DNA of 64,000 nucleotides, taken from Paenibacillus doosanensis. GTDB taxonomy: Bacteria > Bacillota > Bacilli > Paenibacillales > NBRC-103111. Shown here one piece after another: positions 24,758 through 32,770 of this stretch (position 1 is its first letter; every line of letters begins with the position of its first letter). The stretch spans positions 1 through 64,000 of the forward strand of contig NZ_JANYUY010000002.1 of assembly GCF_025060755.1 (NCBI RefSeq). The letters are read 5' to 3'. The position numbers and the translations under genes were made by a program. Below the pieces are notes generated by a model. That model ran no database searches and was not told where the DNA came from. It saw only the letters and a program-made list of their open reading frames with translations.

Positions 24758-25687
24758 CTAGGGCTCGATCCGCAAAAAATAGACGGGATCGCCTGTTTTG
24801 CCGATTCGGTATTCGCTGGGCGTCGTTCCGACAAAGGAGCGGAATACTTTGATAAAGTAATTCGTATATTCGAATCCCGTTTCCCTGCCGACCGATTCCA
24901 CCGTCATATCCGTATGCCTGAGCAGCCAAGCCGCCTGTTCAATGCGGATTTTGCGCAAATACTGGTTCGGCGTAAGGCCGGTTTTCTTCGAAAACTGGCG
25001 GCAGAAATGATATTTGCTCAGCCCCGCCGCTGCCGCCATATCCTCCACGGACAAATCGGCGGCAAACCGCGACTTCATCAGCTTGATCGCGGCGCGAACG
25101 GAATCCGGCATCTCTTCGGGCGTGCGCACGATATCCCTGCCTTCGGCCAGCCGGTGCAGCGACATGAGCAGCTCGTACAAGCGCGCGGAAATCGTATACT
25201 TGTCCAGCTCGGGGTCCCGGTACACCTCCGCATACAGGCGGCTCAACACCGCCAGCGGCTCCCGATGCTCCCGGAACGAGACAACCGGGCCGAGCTTCTT
25301 GATCAGCGTCGTGAAGTGGCTGAGCGCATCCGCCCCGTTCACGACGATATAGAGAAACTCCCACTCCTCGCCCCCCTCCGGAAAATAGTACTCCTGATCG
25401 CCCGGCACGACGGTCATAAAACCGGTATCCTTAGGCAACGCGTATAACCGCTCCCCGTCCCGCAGCATCCCCTTGCCGGCCAGCGTATACTGGAACACGA
25501 TCAAACCTCCTCCGCGCTCCATGCCGTTCCAGCGGTATGACGCCGCGGCGACCCGGTCCCATCCGATATTGATCAGACGAATCGGCAGCTCTGCCGGGCT
25601 GATATATTTGAAGCCGAAGCTCGTACGTGCGCATGCCTCATGAGGGATGAGCAATATAGTATCATCCTTTCGAAAATATGTTATCAT
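24758..25687 (-). CDS. AraC-family regulator, cytosolic
   Basis: 309 residues: an N-terminal cupin-type ligand-binding domain (about 20-150, with GDQEYYFPEGGEEW) and a C-terminal pair of helix-turn-helix units (LSVEDMAAAAGLSKYHFCRQF and MTVESVGRETGFEYTNYFIKVF). No membrane segment. Such proteins bind a sugar in the cupin and regulate neighbouring genes. It is divergent from the GH4 gene (105 bases between starts), which is its most likely target. The ATG at 25687 has AAGG motifs six to eleven bases upstream. Confidence 0.9.
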   Translation of the reverse strand: MITYFRKDDTILLIPHEACARTSFGFKYISPAELPIRLINIGWDRVAAASYRWNGMERGGGLIVFQYTLAGKGMLRDGERLYALPKDTGFMTVVPGDQEYYFPEGGEEWEFLYIVVNGADALSHFTTLIKKLGPVVSFREHREPLAVLSRLYAEVYRDPELDKYTISARLYELLMSLHRLAEGRDIVRTPEEMPDSVRAAIKLMKSRFAADLSVEDMAAAAGLSKYHFCRQFSKKTGLTPNQYLRKIRIEQAAWLLRHTDMTVESVGRETGFEYTNYFIKVFRSFVGTTPSEYRIGKTGDPVYFLRIEP

Positions 25688-25792
25688 TGTAAGCCTTTTC
25701 CTTATCGCTTATTATGAAACTGTCCGATTCGGAAGTCAACGGTCGCGTGCTTACTGATTATATATTTTTCGAGCGAAAGGGGAATTGGTTCG

Positions 25793-27175
25793 ATGTTGAA
25801 CATTGCAATGATCGGTGCGGGGAGTATCGGCTTCACCCGCAGGCTGGTTATGGACATCCTGGCGGTGGAGGAATTCCGCGATGCGCAATTCCGTTTCATG
25901 GATATTAACGAGGAAAGTCTCGACATGGCAGCGAGCCTGTGCCGGCATATGATCGAGAAGAACGGGCTTCCGGCCGTCATCCATGCGACGACTGATCAGA
26001 GGGAAGCTGTCGCCGGTGCCGACTATGTGTTCTGCACCGCCAGAGTCGGCGGGCTGGAAGCGTTCCGCCACGATATCGAAATCCCGCTGAAGTACGGCGT
26101 CGATCAATGCGTCGGCGATACGCTCGGACCGGGAGGCGTGTTCTTCGCGCTCCGCACGATTCCGGTGCTGCTCGATCTGGCCCGCGACATGCGCGAGCTC
26201 GCTCCGGGCGCCCTGCTGCTCAACTATTCCAACCCGATGGCGATGAATACTTGGGCGGTCCGCCGGGCCGGCGGCGTCCCGGTGATCGGGTTGTGCCACG
26301 GCGTGCAGCACAGCCACTCGCTCATCGCCAAGGCGCTCGGCCTGCCGAAGGAAGAGGTCGATTATACGGCGGCCGGCATCAATCACCAAACTTGGTTTAT
26401 CGAGGTGTCCCACCAGGGCAGCAGCAGACTCGGGGATATTCTCCCGGCGATGGAGAAGCATTCCCAAATCGCCGCTCAGGAGCCGTGCCGCATTGATGTG
26501 CTCCGCCGCTTCGGGTATTTCTCCACCGAGTCGAACGGGCATTTAAGCGAGTACTTGCCTTGGTACCGCAAACGCCCGGAAGAAGTCTCCCGCTGGATTT
26601 ATCCGGATACATGGATCGGCGGTCAAACCGGCGGTTATTTGAACCATTGCCTGAGCCGGGGAGACGAGTATAAAGAAAACTATCCGAAGTGGCTTAGCGG
26701 CGAATTGGAATCGATACGTCTGGGCGACCGCTCCGAAGAACACGGCTCCTATATTCTCGAAGCGCTCGAAACCGGGCGCGTCTACCGTGGTCATTTCAAT
26801 ATCGAAAACCGCGGCCTCATTACGAACTTGCCGGACGGCAGTACGATCGAGATTCCTTGCTACGTAGACCGCAACGGCATTCAGCCGACCTATATCGGCG
26901 CGCTGCCGCTGGCCTGCGCCGCCACCTGCCGCGTCAGCATCGGCGTCCAAGAGATGGCCGTCGAGGCCGCGCTGACAGGCGACCGCGAGCTTGTGAAGCA
27001 GGCGGTGCTGCATGATCCGCTGACCGCCGCGGTGTGCACCCCGGACGAAGTATGGCGCATGTGCGACGACATGTTCGAGGCGCTGGCCCCGTGGCTGCCG
27101 CAGTTCAACGGCGAGCGGCGCACATGGAAGGACATCCCTCAGCCCGGCGGAGGAAAGCTGTCCTTTATCCGCTAA
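25793..27175 (+). CDS. Glycoside hydrolase family 4, probably alpha-galacturonidase (LplD-like)
   Basis: 460 residues. GH4 enzymes use NAD+ and Mn2+ and an oxidation-elimination mechanism. The NAD motif is GAGSIGF (near residues 8-14); the metal site includes the NYSNPMA and GLCHGVQ segments (Cys and His bind Mn) and INHQTWF. The CHGV tetrapeptide suggests the uronic-acid subgroup of GH4, from memory, rather than phospho-glucosidases (CN-P type). With the LplA/B/C-like transporter and the GH28 gene nearby this fits hydrolysis of galacturonate oligomers in the cytosol. AAAGGGG lies ten bases before the ATG. Confidence 0.85.
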   Translation: MLNIAMIGAGSIGFTRRLVMDILAVEEFRDAQFRFMDINEESLDMAASLCRHMIEKNGLPAVIHATTDQREAVAGADYVFCTARVGGLEAFRHDIEIPLKYGVDQCVGDTLGPGGVFFALRTIPVLLDLARDMRELAPGALLLNYSNPMAMNTWAVRRAGGVPVIGLCHGVQHSHSLIAKALGLPKEEVDYTAAGINHQTWFIEVSHQGSSRLGDILPAMEKHSQIAAQEPCRIDVLRRFGYFSTESNGHLSEYLPWYRKRPEEVSRWIYPDTWIGGQTGGYLNHCLSRGDEYKENYPKWLSGELESIRLGDRSEEHGSYILEALETGRVYRGHFNIENRGLITNLPDGSTIEIPCYVDRNGIQPTYIGALPLACAATCRVSIGVQEMAVEAALTGDRELVKQAVLHDPLTAAVCTPDEVWRMCDDMFEALAPWLPQFNGERRTWKDIPQPGGGKLSFIR

Positions 27176-27212
27176 CCGACGTTCTCAAGCTCCAGCCGCT
27201 TCACCCCAAATA

Positions 27213-27270
27213 GGGCCCGGCAGTAAGCGCGCGCCGCCGATTTCTCGGCAGCCCGCTTCTCGCCGGGCCC
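27213..27270. other. Nested U-less hairpin at a convergent junction
   Basis: GGGCCCGGC (27213-27221) pairs with GCCGGGCCC (27262-27270); inside, GCCGA (27236-27240) pairs with TCGGC (27245-27249) around TTTC. No T-run on either strand. It lies between the convergent GH4 and ZIP genes. Confidence 0.6.
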
Positions 27271-27352
27271 AACTGATTACATCCTATGGATTAGCGTGTC
27301 CTCCTCCGCCTGCTTAAGGCCTAAGACAGACGCTGCGGCGTAAAACCGCCTC

Positions 27353-28084
27353 TCAGCGCAGCCAATGCGTCAAGCCGATCATCGTCAGCAAACCGACGAT
27401 GAATGCGAACGTAGCCGGCCGCTCGTGCCCGTCTCCATGGCTTTCGGGAATCAGCTCCTTGTACACGACAAAGAGCATTGCCCCGGCCGCAAAGGCCAGT
27501 CCATAGGGTACAATATTATGAATTCGCGAAGTAAAATGATAGCCCGCAAAGCAGGCGCCCAGTTCGATCAGCGAGGTCCCGGCGGAATAAACCATCGTTC
27601 GCAGCTTGCCTACCTGCTGGGAGATGAGAAACAATGCAATCAGGAATCCTTCCGGCACGTTCTGCAATCCGATCGCAAACGAAACGAGCGGTCCCAAATC
27701 TTGATGCTCGCTCGCAAAACTGACGCCGACCGATAAACCTTCCGGTAAATTATGCAGCCCCATAGCAATAAGAAAAAACAGCGATTTGCCGTTCACCGCT
27801 TCTCTCTTAAATGAATGCTTCGGTTCGGTATGGGGAATCCACTTCTCCATCAAAGTCAGCGCCAGCGTCCCTCCGAGGATTCCGACGGTCAGCACCAGCA
27901 TATTGGATAGCTTCAAAGCGGACGGGATCAAGCTGTATGTCGAAGCAGCCACCATAATTCCGGCCGTATACGCCAGCAGGCTGTCTCTGCCGCGATGAGA
28001 CACGTGCTGGAGCAGCAATGCCGGAATTGCGCCGAGCACCGTGCACAAGGAAGCTATCGTCCCGCTAAGCGCCATCTCATCCAT
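27353..28084 (-). CDS. ZIP-family metal ion transporter
   Basis: 243 residues with seven to eight hydrophobic segments. The family metal motifs are visible in the middle: GLHNLPEGLSVGV and GLQNVPEGF, the paired HN-PEG sequences of TM4 and TM5 that bind Zn2+ or Fe2+. ZIP proteins move metal into the cytosol. The start is ATG 28084 (GGAGG six bases upstream); the frame is open to 28099 without a ribosome site. The TM3-TM4 loop contains a short basic stretch instead of the His-rich loop of eukaryotic members. Likely a single-gene transcript. Confidence 0.92.
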   Translation of the reverse strand: MDEMALSGTIASLCTVLGAIPALLLQHVSHRGRDSLLAYTAGIMVAASTYSLIPSALKLSNMLVLTVGILGGTLALTLMEKWIPHTEPKHSFKREAVNGKSLFFLIAMGLHNLPEGLSVGVSFASEHQDLGPLVSFAIGLQNVPEGFLIALFLISQQVGKLRTMVYSAGTSLIELGACFAGYHFTSRIHNIVPYGLAFAAGAMLFVVYKELIPESHGDGHERPATFAFIVGLLTMIGLTHWLR

Positions 28085-28143
28085 ACCAAACCTCCGCATC
28101 TTATTTTGACATCTCCGCCTTTATCATGATATGTACAAGCACG

Positions 28144-28176
28144 AAAAAAAGAACAAGGAACTCGTCCCTTGTTCTT
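28144..28176 (-). terminator. Terminator after the malic enzyme gene
   Basis: Minus-strand AAGAACAAGG (28167-28176) pairs with CCTTGTTCTT (28149-28158) and is followed by T residues (28144-28150). Confidence 0.9.
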
Positions 28177-28228
28177 CGCGATGATTCGTTGGTCGCGGCT
28201 TTCGCCCGCTTCGGGGCAGCACCGTCTC

Positions 28229-29632
28229 TTAGCGGAAATCCGGCGGAATCCGGCGGGCGACTCCCGTGCTGATAGCCGCTTCAATAACAGCATGGCGCAC
28301 ATTCGCTACGACATGCTCGTTGAAAATACTCGGAATGATATACAGCTCATTGACTTCCGCGTCGCTGACGACCGAGGCGATAGCGCGGGCGGCGGCAAGC
28401 TTCATCTCCTCGTTGATGCGGCGGGCGCGGCAATCGAGCGCTCCGCGGAAAATACCCGGGAAGCAGAGCACATTGTTGATCTGGTTCGGATAATCGCTTC
28501 GGCCGGTCGCCATAACCCGCACATACGGCTGCGCCACTTCAGGCTCGATCTCCGGATGCGGGTTGGCCATAGCGAATACGATAGGGTCTTTGGCCATCGA
28601 TTGCAGGTGATGGACCTTCAGCAAACCTGCGCGCGATACGCCGATGAACACATCCGCTCCTTGGATGACGTCATCCAGACTGCCTGGCTCCGCCTCCACC
28701 TGCGGCTGCTCGGCAAGCCATTGCCACATCGGCTGCTCATACGACCCGCCGCGTACGATAGCGCCGTCGCGATCGACCGGCACGAGGTGGTTCAATCCTG
28801 CGGCGAGCAGCATCTTGCACACGGATACGCCCGCTGCGCCGATGCCGTTGACGACAACGCGGATCGATTCGATCGGCTTGCCGACCACTTTAAGGGAATT
28901 GAGCAGCCCGGCCATCACGACGACCGCAGTACCGTGCTGATCGTCGTGGAATACCGGAATGTCCAGCTCCTGCTCAAGCCGCGACTCGATCTCGAAGCAG
29001 CGGGGAGAGCTGATATCCTCCAGATTGATTCCCCCGAAAATCGGGCTCATCGCCTTCACCGTACGAATAATTTCTTCCGTATCCTTCGTATCGAGGCAGA
29101 TCGGGAACGCATCGACGCCGGCCAGCTGCTTGAACAGCATCGCTTTTCCTTCCATGACGGGAGCCGCAGCTGCGGGGCCAATGTCGCCGAGGCCCAGTAC
29201 GGCCGTGCCGTCCGTCACGACGGCAACCGTGTTGCGTTTGATCGTCAGCGAGTACGCTTTATTGGGATTCTCATGAATCGCCGTGCAGACGCGGGCTACT
29301 CCCGGCGTATACACGCGCGACAAGTCATCGCGGTTTTTGATCGGCATGTTCGGGCTCATCGATATTTTACCGCCCAGATGCGCTAGAAACGTCCTGTCCG
29401 ATACGTTAATCAGCGTAATTCCGGATAATTCCTTAATGGCGCTAACAACCTGCGCTTCCGCCGAATCCTGTACGTCCACCGTAATATCCCGTACGGAAGA
29501 TTCCTTGCCGATGCGGATTACGTCAATAGAGGTGACATCGCCTCCGGCATGGCTGATCGCAGCCGCCACATCGCCAAAAGTGACCTGACCGTGAGTCAAT
29601 TCTACCCGAAGAATAATACTTGTATTAGCCAT
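28229..29632 (-). CDS. NAD(P)-dependent malic enzyme with N-terminal ACT domain
   Basis: 467 residues. Converts malate to pyruvate and CO2 with reduction of NAD(P). Residues 1-75 form an ACT regulatory domain (SIILRVELTHGQ, DITVDVQD), then the malic domain with YTPGVARVC, TDGTAVLGLGDIGP and FHDDQHGTA (metal and substrate site), and the NAD domain with VVNGIGAAGVSV. The ACT domain suggests allosteric control by a small ligand, perhaps an amino acid. The gene is monocistronic. Its leader holds a perfect 35-bp palindrome that looks like an operator. GAGGAGG precedes the ATG. Confidence 0.94.
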   Translation of the reverse strand: MANTSIILRVELTHGQVTFGDVAAAISHAGGDVTSIDVIRIGKESSVRDITVDVQDSAEAQVVSAIKELSGITLINVSDRTFLAHLGGKISMSPNMPIKNRDDLSRVYTPGVARVCTAIHENPNKAYSLTIKRNTVAVVTDGTAVLGLGDIGPAAAAPVMEGKAMLFKQLAGVDAFPICLDTKDTEEIIRTVKAMSPIFGGINLEDISSPRCFEIESRLEQELDIPVFHDDQHGTAVVVMAGLLNSLKVVGKPIESIRVVVNGIGAAGVSVCKMLLAAGLNHLVPVDRDGAIVRGGSYEQPMWQWLAEQPQVEAEPGSLDDVIQGADVFIGVSRAGLLKVHHLQSMAKDPIVFAMANPHPEIEPEVAQPYVRVMATGRSDYPNQINNVLCFPGIFRGALDCRARRINEEMKLAAARAIASVVSDAEVNELYIIPSIFNEHVVANVRHAVIEAAISTGVARRIPPDFR

Positions 29633-29654
29633 TGACTAAAGCCCTCCTCGAAAA

Positions 29655-29689
29655 GTTCATCATTATGAACAATATTCATAATGATGAAC
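29655..29689. promoter_or_regulatory. Perfect palindrome, putative operator of the malic enzyme gene
   Basis: GTTCATCATTATGAA (29655-29669), five-base centre CAATA, TTCATAATGATGAAC (29675-29689): exact 15-bp arms. It lies about 10 to 44 bases downstream of the predicted transcription start and 22 bases before the start codon. The regulator is unknown to me. As RNA it would also form a 15-bp hairpin just upstream of the ribosome site. Confidence 0.8.
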
Positions 29690-29704
29690 TATAATGTATA
29701 TCAC

Positions 29705-29734
29705 ATCATATCACGCTTGCCCTTGAATGCGCAA
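29705..29734 (-). promoter_or_regulatory. Probable promoter of the malic enzyme gene
   Basis: Minus strand: -35 TTGCGC (29729-29734), 18-base spacer, -10 TATGAT (29705-29710). The predicted start is near 29698, directly upstream of the palindrome. Confidence 0.55.
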
Positions 29735-29782
29735 TATGATTTTGTTTCGCTTTCATAGCAGGGGCATTATGCCGTTCGGCAT

Positions 29783-30814
29783 TTACCGGACTGCTTTTTT
29801 AAGCATATCCTCGTCCATCGCTCCTTGATGCTTTTTGCGAATGATTCCCTGTTCATCTAACACATAAGTGGCCGGATACGCGGATATTTGATAGGTTTTC
29901 CCTACTTGGCCTTCCACATCCAACACCAGCGGAAAAGTCAGCCCCCAGTGGCTCTTGAACGCCTCGACGGGAGCCTGGCTTACTTCGGTATGTCTGGCAT
30001 CCACAGACAAGATGACGACGTCGCGGTCTTTGTACTCGCTATAAAACTTCTGCATAACGGGCATCTCGATCCGGCACGGCGGACACCAGGTCGCCCAAAA
30101 GTTGATCAGCACTTTTTTTCCCCGGAAATCGGACAGCTTTACGGCTTGACCTTCCAACGTAAAAAGCTCAAAGTCCGGCGCCCGCTGACCGATGCCGAGC
30201 CCTTCCGCCGCATCCTCCGCAGCCTGAACGCCGAACCCTCCCGACTTCTCCCAAGTATTCGCAGCGACTGTGCTGATCAGCGCATGGAGTATGACGAAAG
30301 AAACGAACAGCGTCGATACGCCCCTGCTCCCCGCCTGCGGCCGTACTTTCCGCCAAGCTGCCAGCAAAGCGATGCCGAGAACCGCTATGACGGCATTAGT
30401 GGAAGCATTTCCCTCTAAAAATATGACCGCCAAAATCCGATACAAAGTGTACCCCACCAAAATGGAGACAAGCCACGAATCTATATAAATGGTTCTGTTA
30501 GGGGATTTATGGTCCCGAAACCACACATAGCCTAACGTTATAAACGTTGCCAGCCAAATGCCTCGCATGCCGCCGCTGCTGTACAGCAGGTCCGCGGGAT
30601 TATCCAGCAAGCTTATCGGCTGAAACAGCAGCGCGCTCAACTTCCATAAGAGGAGCCAAAGCAAAGCCGCGTCCCAGGCCCTGTCATAGCGGGCTTCTGG
30701 GGGCAGTAGACGGCGCAGCCGCGCTCGCATCGTTACATACCCTGCCACCGCCGCAGCGGCCGCAATCGCAATTTGGCTAGATAAGACCAACGGGCCAAGC
30801 GTCCACACGTTCAA
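29783..30814 (-). CDS. Thioredoxin-like thiol-disulfide oxidoreductase fused to a membrane domain
   Basis: 343 residues. The first 190 have about six hydrophobic segments; the segment LLDNPADLLYSSGGMRGIWL is somewhat like prolipoprotein diacylglyceryl transferase, a weak impression. Residues 205-343 are a TlpA/ResA-type thioredoxin domain with the active site WCPPC in FWATWCPPCRIEMPV, oriented outside the cell. Such enzymes reduce extracytoplasmic disulfides, for example during cytochrome c or spore-coat maturation. The fusion is unusual compared with single-anchor ResA. The caa3 operon with a cytochrome-c domain lies 5 kb away, but no direct link is shown. Confidence 0.8.
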   Translation of the reverse strand: MNVWTLGPLVLSSQIAIAAAAAVAGYVTMRARLRRLLPPEARYDRAWDAALLWLLLWKLSALLFQPISLLDNPADLLYSSGGMRGIWLATFITLGYVWFRDHKSPNRTIYIDSWLVSILVGYTLYRILAVIFLEGNASTNAVIAVLGIALLAAWRKVRPQAGSRGVSTLFVSFVILHALISTVAANTWEKSGGFGVQAAEDAAEGLGIGQRAPDFELFTLEGQAVKLSDFRGKKVLINFWATWCPPCRIEMPVMQKFYSEYKDRDVVILSVDARHTEVSQAPVEAFKSHWGLTFPLVLDVEGQVGKTYQISAYPATYVLDEQGIIRKKHQGAMDEDMLKKAVR

Positions 30815-31062
30815 ATCCGGTACCTCCTGCTCCTAGTCCTTGATTCCAAACGGATTGTTGTCAGCGATATCGCGTTCTTATTTTTATTGTGTATCGGATG
30901 CTTGGTCATGTCAAACTCAAGTATTTTTGCACTCCAATAGAACAATCTTATAGGCCCCTATACGAGGCAAACCTTTGCCTGCCGCTTTGATGAAAAGCGC
31001 CGGCAATTTACATAAAAAGGTTTGGCAACTACATCTTAGAACAACTGGAGGTAATTCAAAAC

Positions 31063-31857
31063 ATGAAGAAACAACTTGCCGCTCTACTGCTAGCCACTAC
31101 TCTCACAGCCGGAATTGGCCTGGTCGCCCCTCATGAAGCTCACGCCGCATCGGCGCAAATCGTCAGCGGAGTCAACTTTAGAGACGCGCCCAGCACTTCG
31201 TCCAAGGTGATCCGTATGCTTAAGAAGGGCGAATCCGTCAATATTGTTTCCAAGGTGAACAATTACTGGTACCAGGTTCGCGATGCCAATGGCAAAGTCG
31301 GCTACGTGTCGACAGACAGCAAATATATTAAATCATCCTCTTCCGGAAACAGCAGCTCCGGCAATAGCGGAAACAGCGGCAGCGGCTCTTCCAACAACAA
31401 CACCAGCACCAATACCAGCGCTACGGTCACTAAAATTATTAACGCCGGTAAAAAATATCTCGGTACCCCGTACGAGTTCGGCTCCAGCCGTTCGAATACC
31501 AAGACGTTCGACTGCTCCGATTTCGTCCGCCAAGCGTTTAAAGACGGCGCAGGCATCACTCTGCCGAGCGATTCCCGTCAGCAAGCCGATTATGTGAAAA
31601 AGCTCGGTAACACGACGACGGATTGGCATAATCTGAAGCCGGGCGATCTGATGTTTTTCATGGATTACAAAGGGACAAGCAAGTCCGCTTATCCGACGAA
31701 TAAATCCAATCAGCGCATTTCCCATGTAGCGATCTATTTGGGCAACGGACAAGTTCTTCATACGTATTCCAAAGAATCCGGCGGCGTTCGCATCGACAGC
31801 ATCGAAGGCAAGCATTGGGAATACCGCTTTGTGTTCGGCGGAAGCGCACTGAAGTAA
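31063..31857 (+). CDS. Secreted SH3b-NlpC/P60 peptidoglycan endopeptidase
   Basis: 264 residues: signal peptide (about 1-28, cleavage near AHAAS), one bacterial SH3 domain (about 30-88, GVNFRDAPSTSSKVI), a Ser/Gly/Asn/Thr-rich linker (about 90-122), and a NlpC/P60 domain (123-264). The catalytic Cys is in FDCSDFVRQAF and the His in SHVAIYLGNGQ, followed by LHTYS. The SH3b part binds peptide cross-bridges and the enzyme cuts stem peptides. It contains an extra loop (residues 195-225) relative to the paralogue at 12234. TGGAGG precedes the ATG; a strong terminator follows. Confidence 0.94.
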   Translation: MKKQLAALLLATTLTAGIGLVAPHEAHAASAQIVSGVNFRDAPSTSSKVIRMLKKGESVNIVSKVNNYWYQVRDANGKVGYVSTDSKYIKSSSSGNSSSGNSGNSGSGSSNNNTSTNTSATVTKIINAGKKYLGTPYEFGSSRSNTKTFDCSDFVRQAFKDGAGITLPSDSRQQADYVKKLGNTTTDWHNLKPGDLMFFMDYKGTSKSAYPTNKSNQRISHVAIYLGNGQVLHTYSKESGGVRIDSIEGKHWEYRFVFGGSALK

Positions 31858-31896
31858 CTTCGGCGCTTTTATGGCGGCGATGCCCCGCTAACCGTT

Positions 31897-31940
31897 AAAC
31901 CGGCAGCCTGCGACCATCTGCGTCGCGCTGCCGGTTTTTT
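31897..31940 (+). terminator. Terminator after the SH3b-NlpC/P60 gene
   Basis: AAACCGGCAGC (31897-31907) pairs with GCTGCCGGTTT (31927-31937), followed by more T residues. The rest of the gap up to the next gene (to 32187) holds only the promoter at 32131-32139. Confidence 0.9.
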
Positions 31941-32130
31941 GGCTTGCCCGCTAACCCCGCAGCTGCTGCAAATCCATACTTATCTTATGCAGTGTGCCGC
32001 TGTTTTCCTTGGACGCTCCCTGCCAAAAGCACCGGACAACCGCTGATCCTTTCATACAAATCATCTCCCGTTCTTCAAAAGGCAAGTCATGAAGCTGTCA
32101 CGGCAGCTCGGAATATCCTATACCCATGTA

Positions 32131-32139
32131 TGGTATAAT
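32131..32139 (+). promoter_or_regulatory. Extended -10 promoter of the PCYCGC lipoprotein gene
   Basis: TGGTATAAT, a consensus -10 (32134-32139) with the TGn extension. No good -35 is seen at the proper distance. About 50 bases before ATG 32188. Confidence 0.6.
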
Positions 32140-32187
32140 GAATACTAAGCATTAGGAAACAATACATTTTGTGGAGGTTTATAACTA

Positions 32188-32694
32188 ATGAACCTGCGGC
32201 TAGTTCCATTATCGGGGATGGTAGCGCTATCGATCTTGCTGAGCGCTTGCGGCTCTTCTGCCGGCAAGTCTGCCGACGCCGTAGCATCGCATGCTCCCCA
32301 CCAGCAGCACGCTGCAAACGGCGACTTGCAAGAAACGACCTCAAGTCTGGCGAAACTGCCGACCTTTCTTGACAAGCAGCGCCCGGAAATCAAACAAGCT
32401 TATCAGATTGCGGCAAGCACGCTGGATGTGCTGAAGTGGATTCCCTGCTACTGCGGATGCGGCGAAAGCGCCGGACACACGAGCAATCAGAACTGCTTCG
32501 TCAAAGAAGTAAAGCCGGACGGCAGCGTCGTCTGGGACGATCACGGCACGCGCTGCGGCGTCTGTCTCGAAATCGCGGTAACGGCCGCCAGAATGAAGCA
32601 GGATGGTCGCACGGTTAAGGAAATCCGCACCTTCATCGATCAAAAATATGAAAAGGGCTACGCCAAGCCTACGGCTACTCAGATGCCGGCTTAA
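32188..32694 (+). CDS. PCYCGC-motif lipoprotein
   Basis: 168 residues. The signal peptide ends in the lipobox LLSAC (Cys near residue 21), so the protein is anchored outside the membrane. A His-rich stretch (SHAPHQQHAAN) follows. The family motif PCYCGCGE lies near residues 86-93, followed by HTSNQNCF and GTRCGVCLEIA, giving seven cysteines besides the lipid one. This arrangement suggests metal or redox binding; the function is unknown. Homologues are found in Bacillales near respiratory or copper genes, from memory. The GGAGG site is ten bases before the ATG. Confidence 0.85.
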   Translation: MNLRLVPLSGMVALSILLSACGSSAGKSADAVASHAPHQQHAANGDLQETTSSLAKLPTFLDKQRPEIKQAYQIAASTLDVLKWIPCYCGCGESAGHTSNQNCFVKEVKPDGSVVWDDHGTRCGVCLEIAVTAARMKQDGRTVKEIRTFIDQKYEKGYAKPTATQMPA

Positions 32695-32770
32695 ACGCAA
32701 GAGGTCTTGAGCGGGCTGATACGCAGAGCTGCAGCGGGACAGGGCGCGCTTAAGAACAAGGCAGCGTTCC

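Noticed and set aside
28169-29386. Plus-strand frame of 405 codons opposite the malic enzyme gene
   Set aside because: Shadow of a complete enzyme gene; starts inside the terminator region.
30940-31062. Possible c-di-AMP or c-di-GMP riboswitch before the SH3b-NlpC/P60 gene
   Set aside because: A GGCAAACC stretch and small hairpin are present, but the remaining consensus parts of either class are missing.
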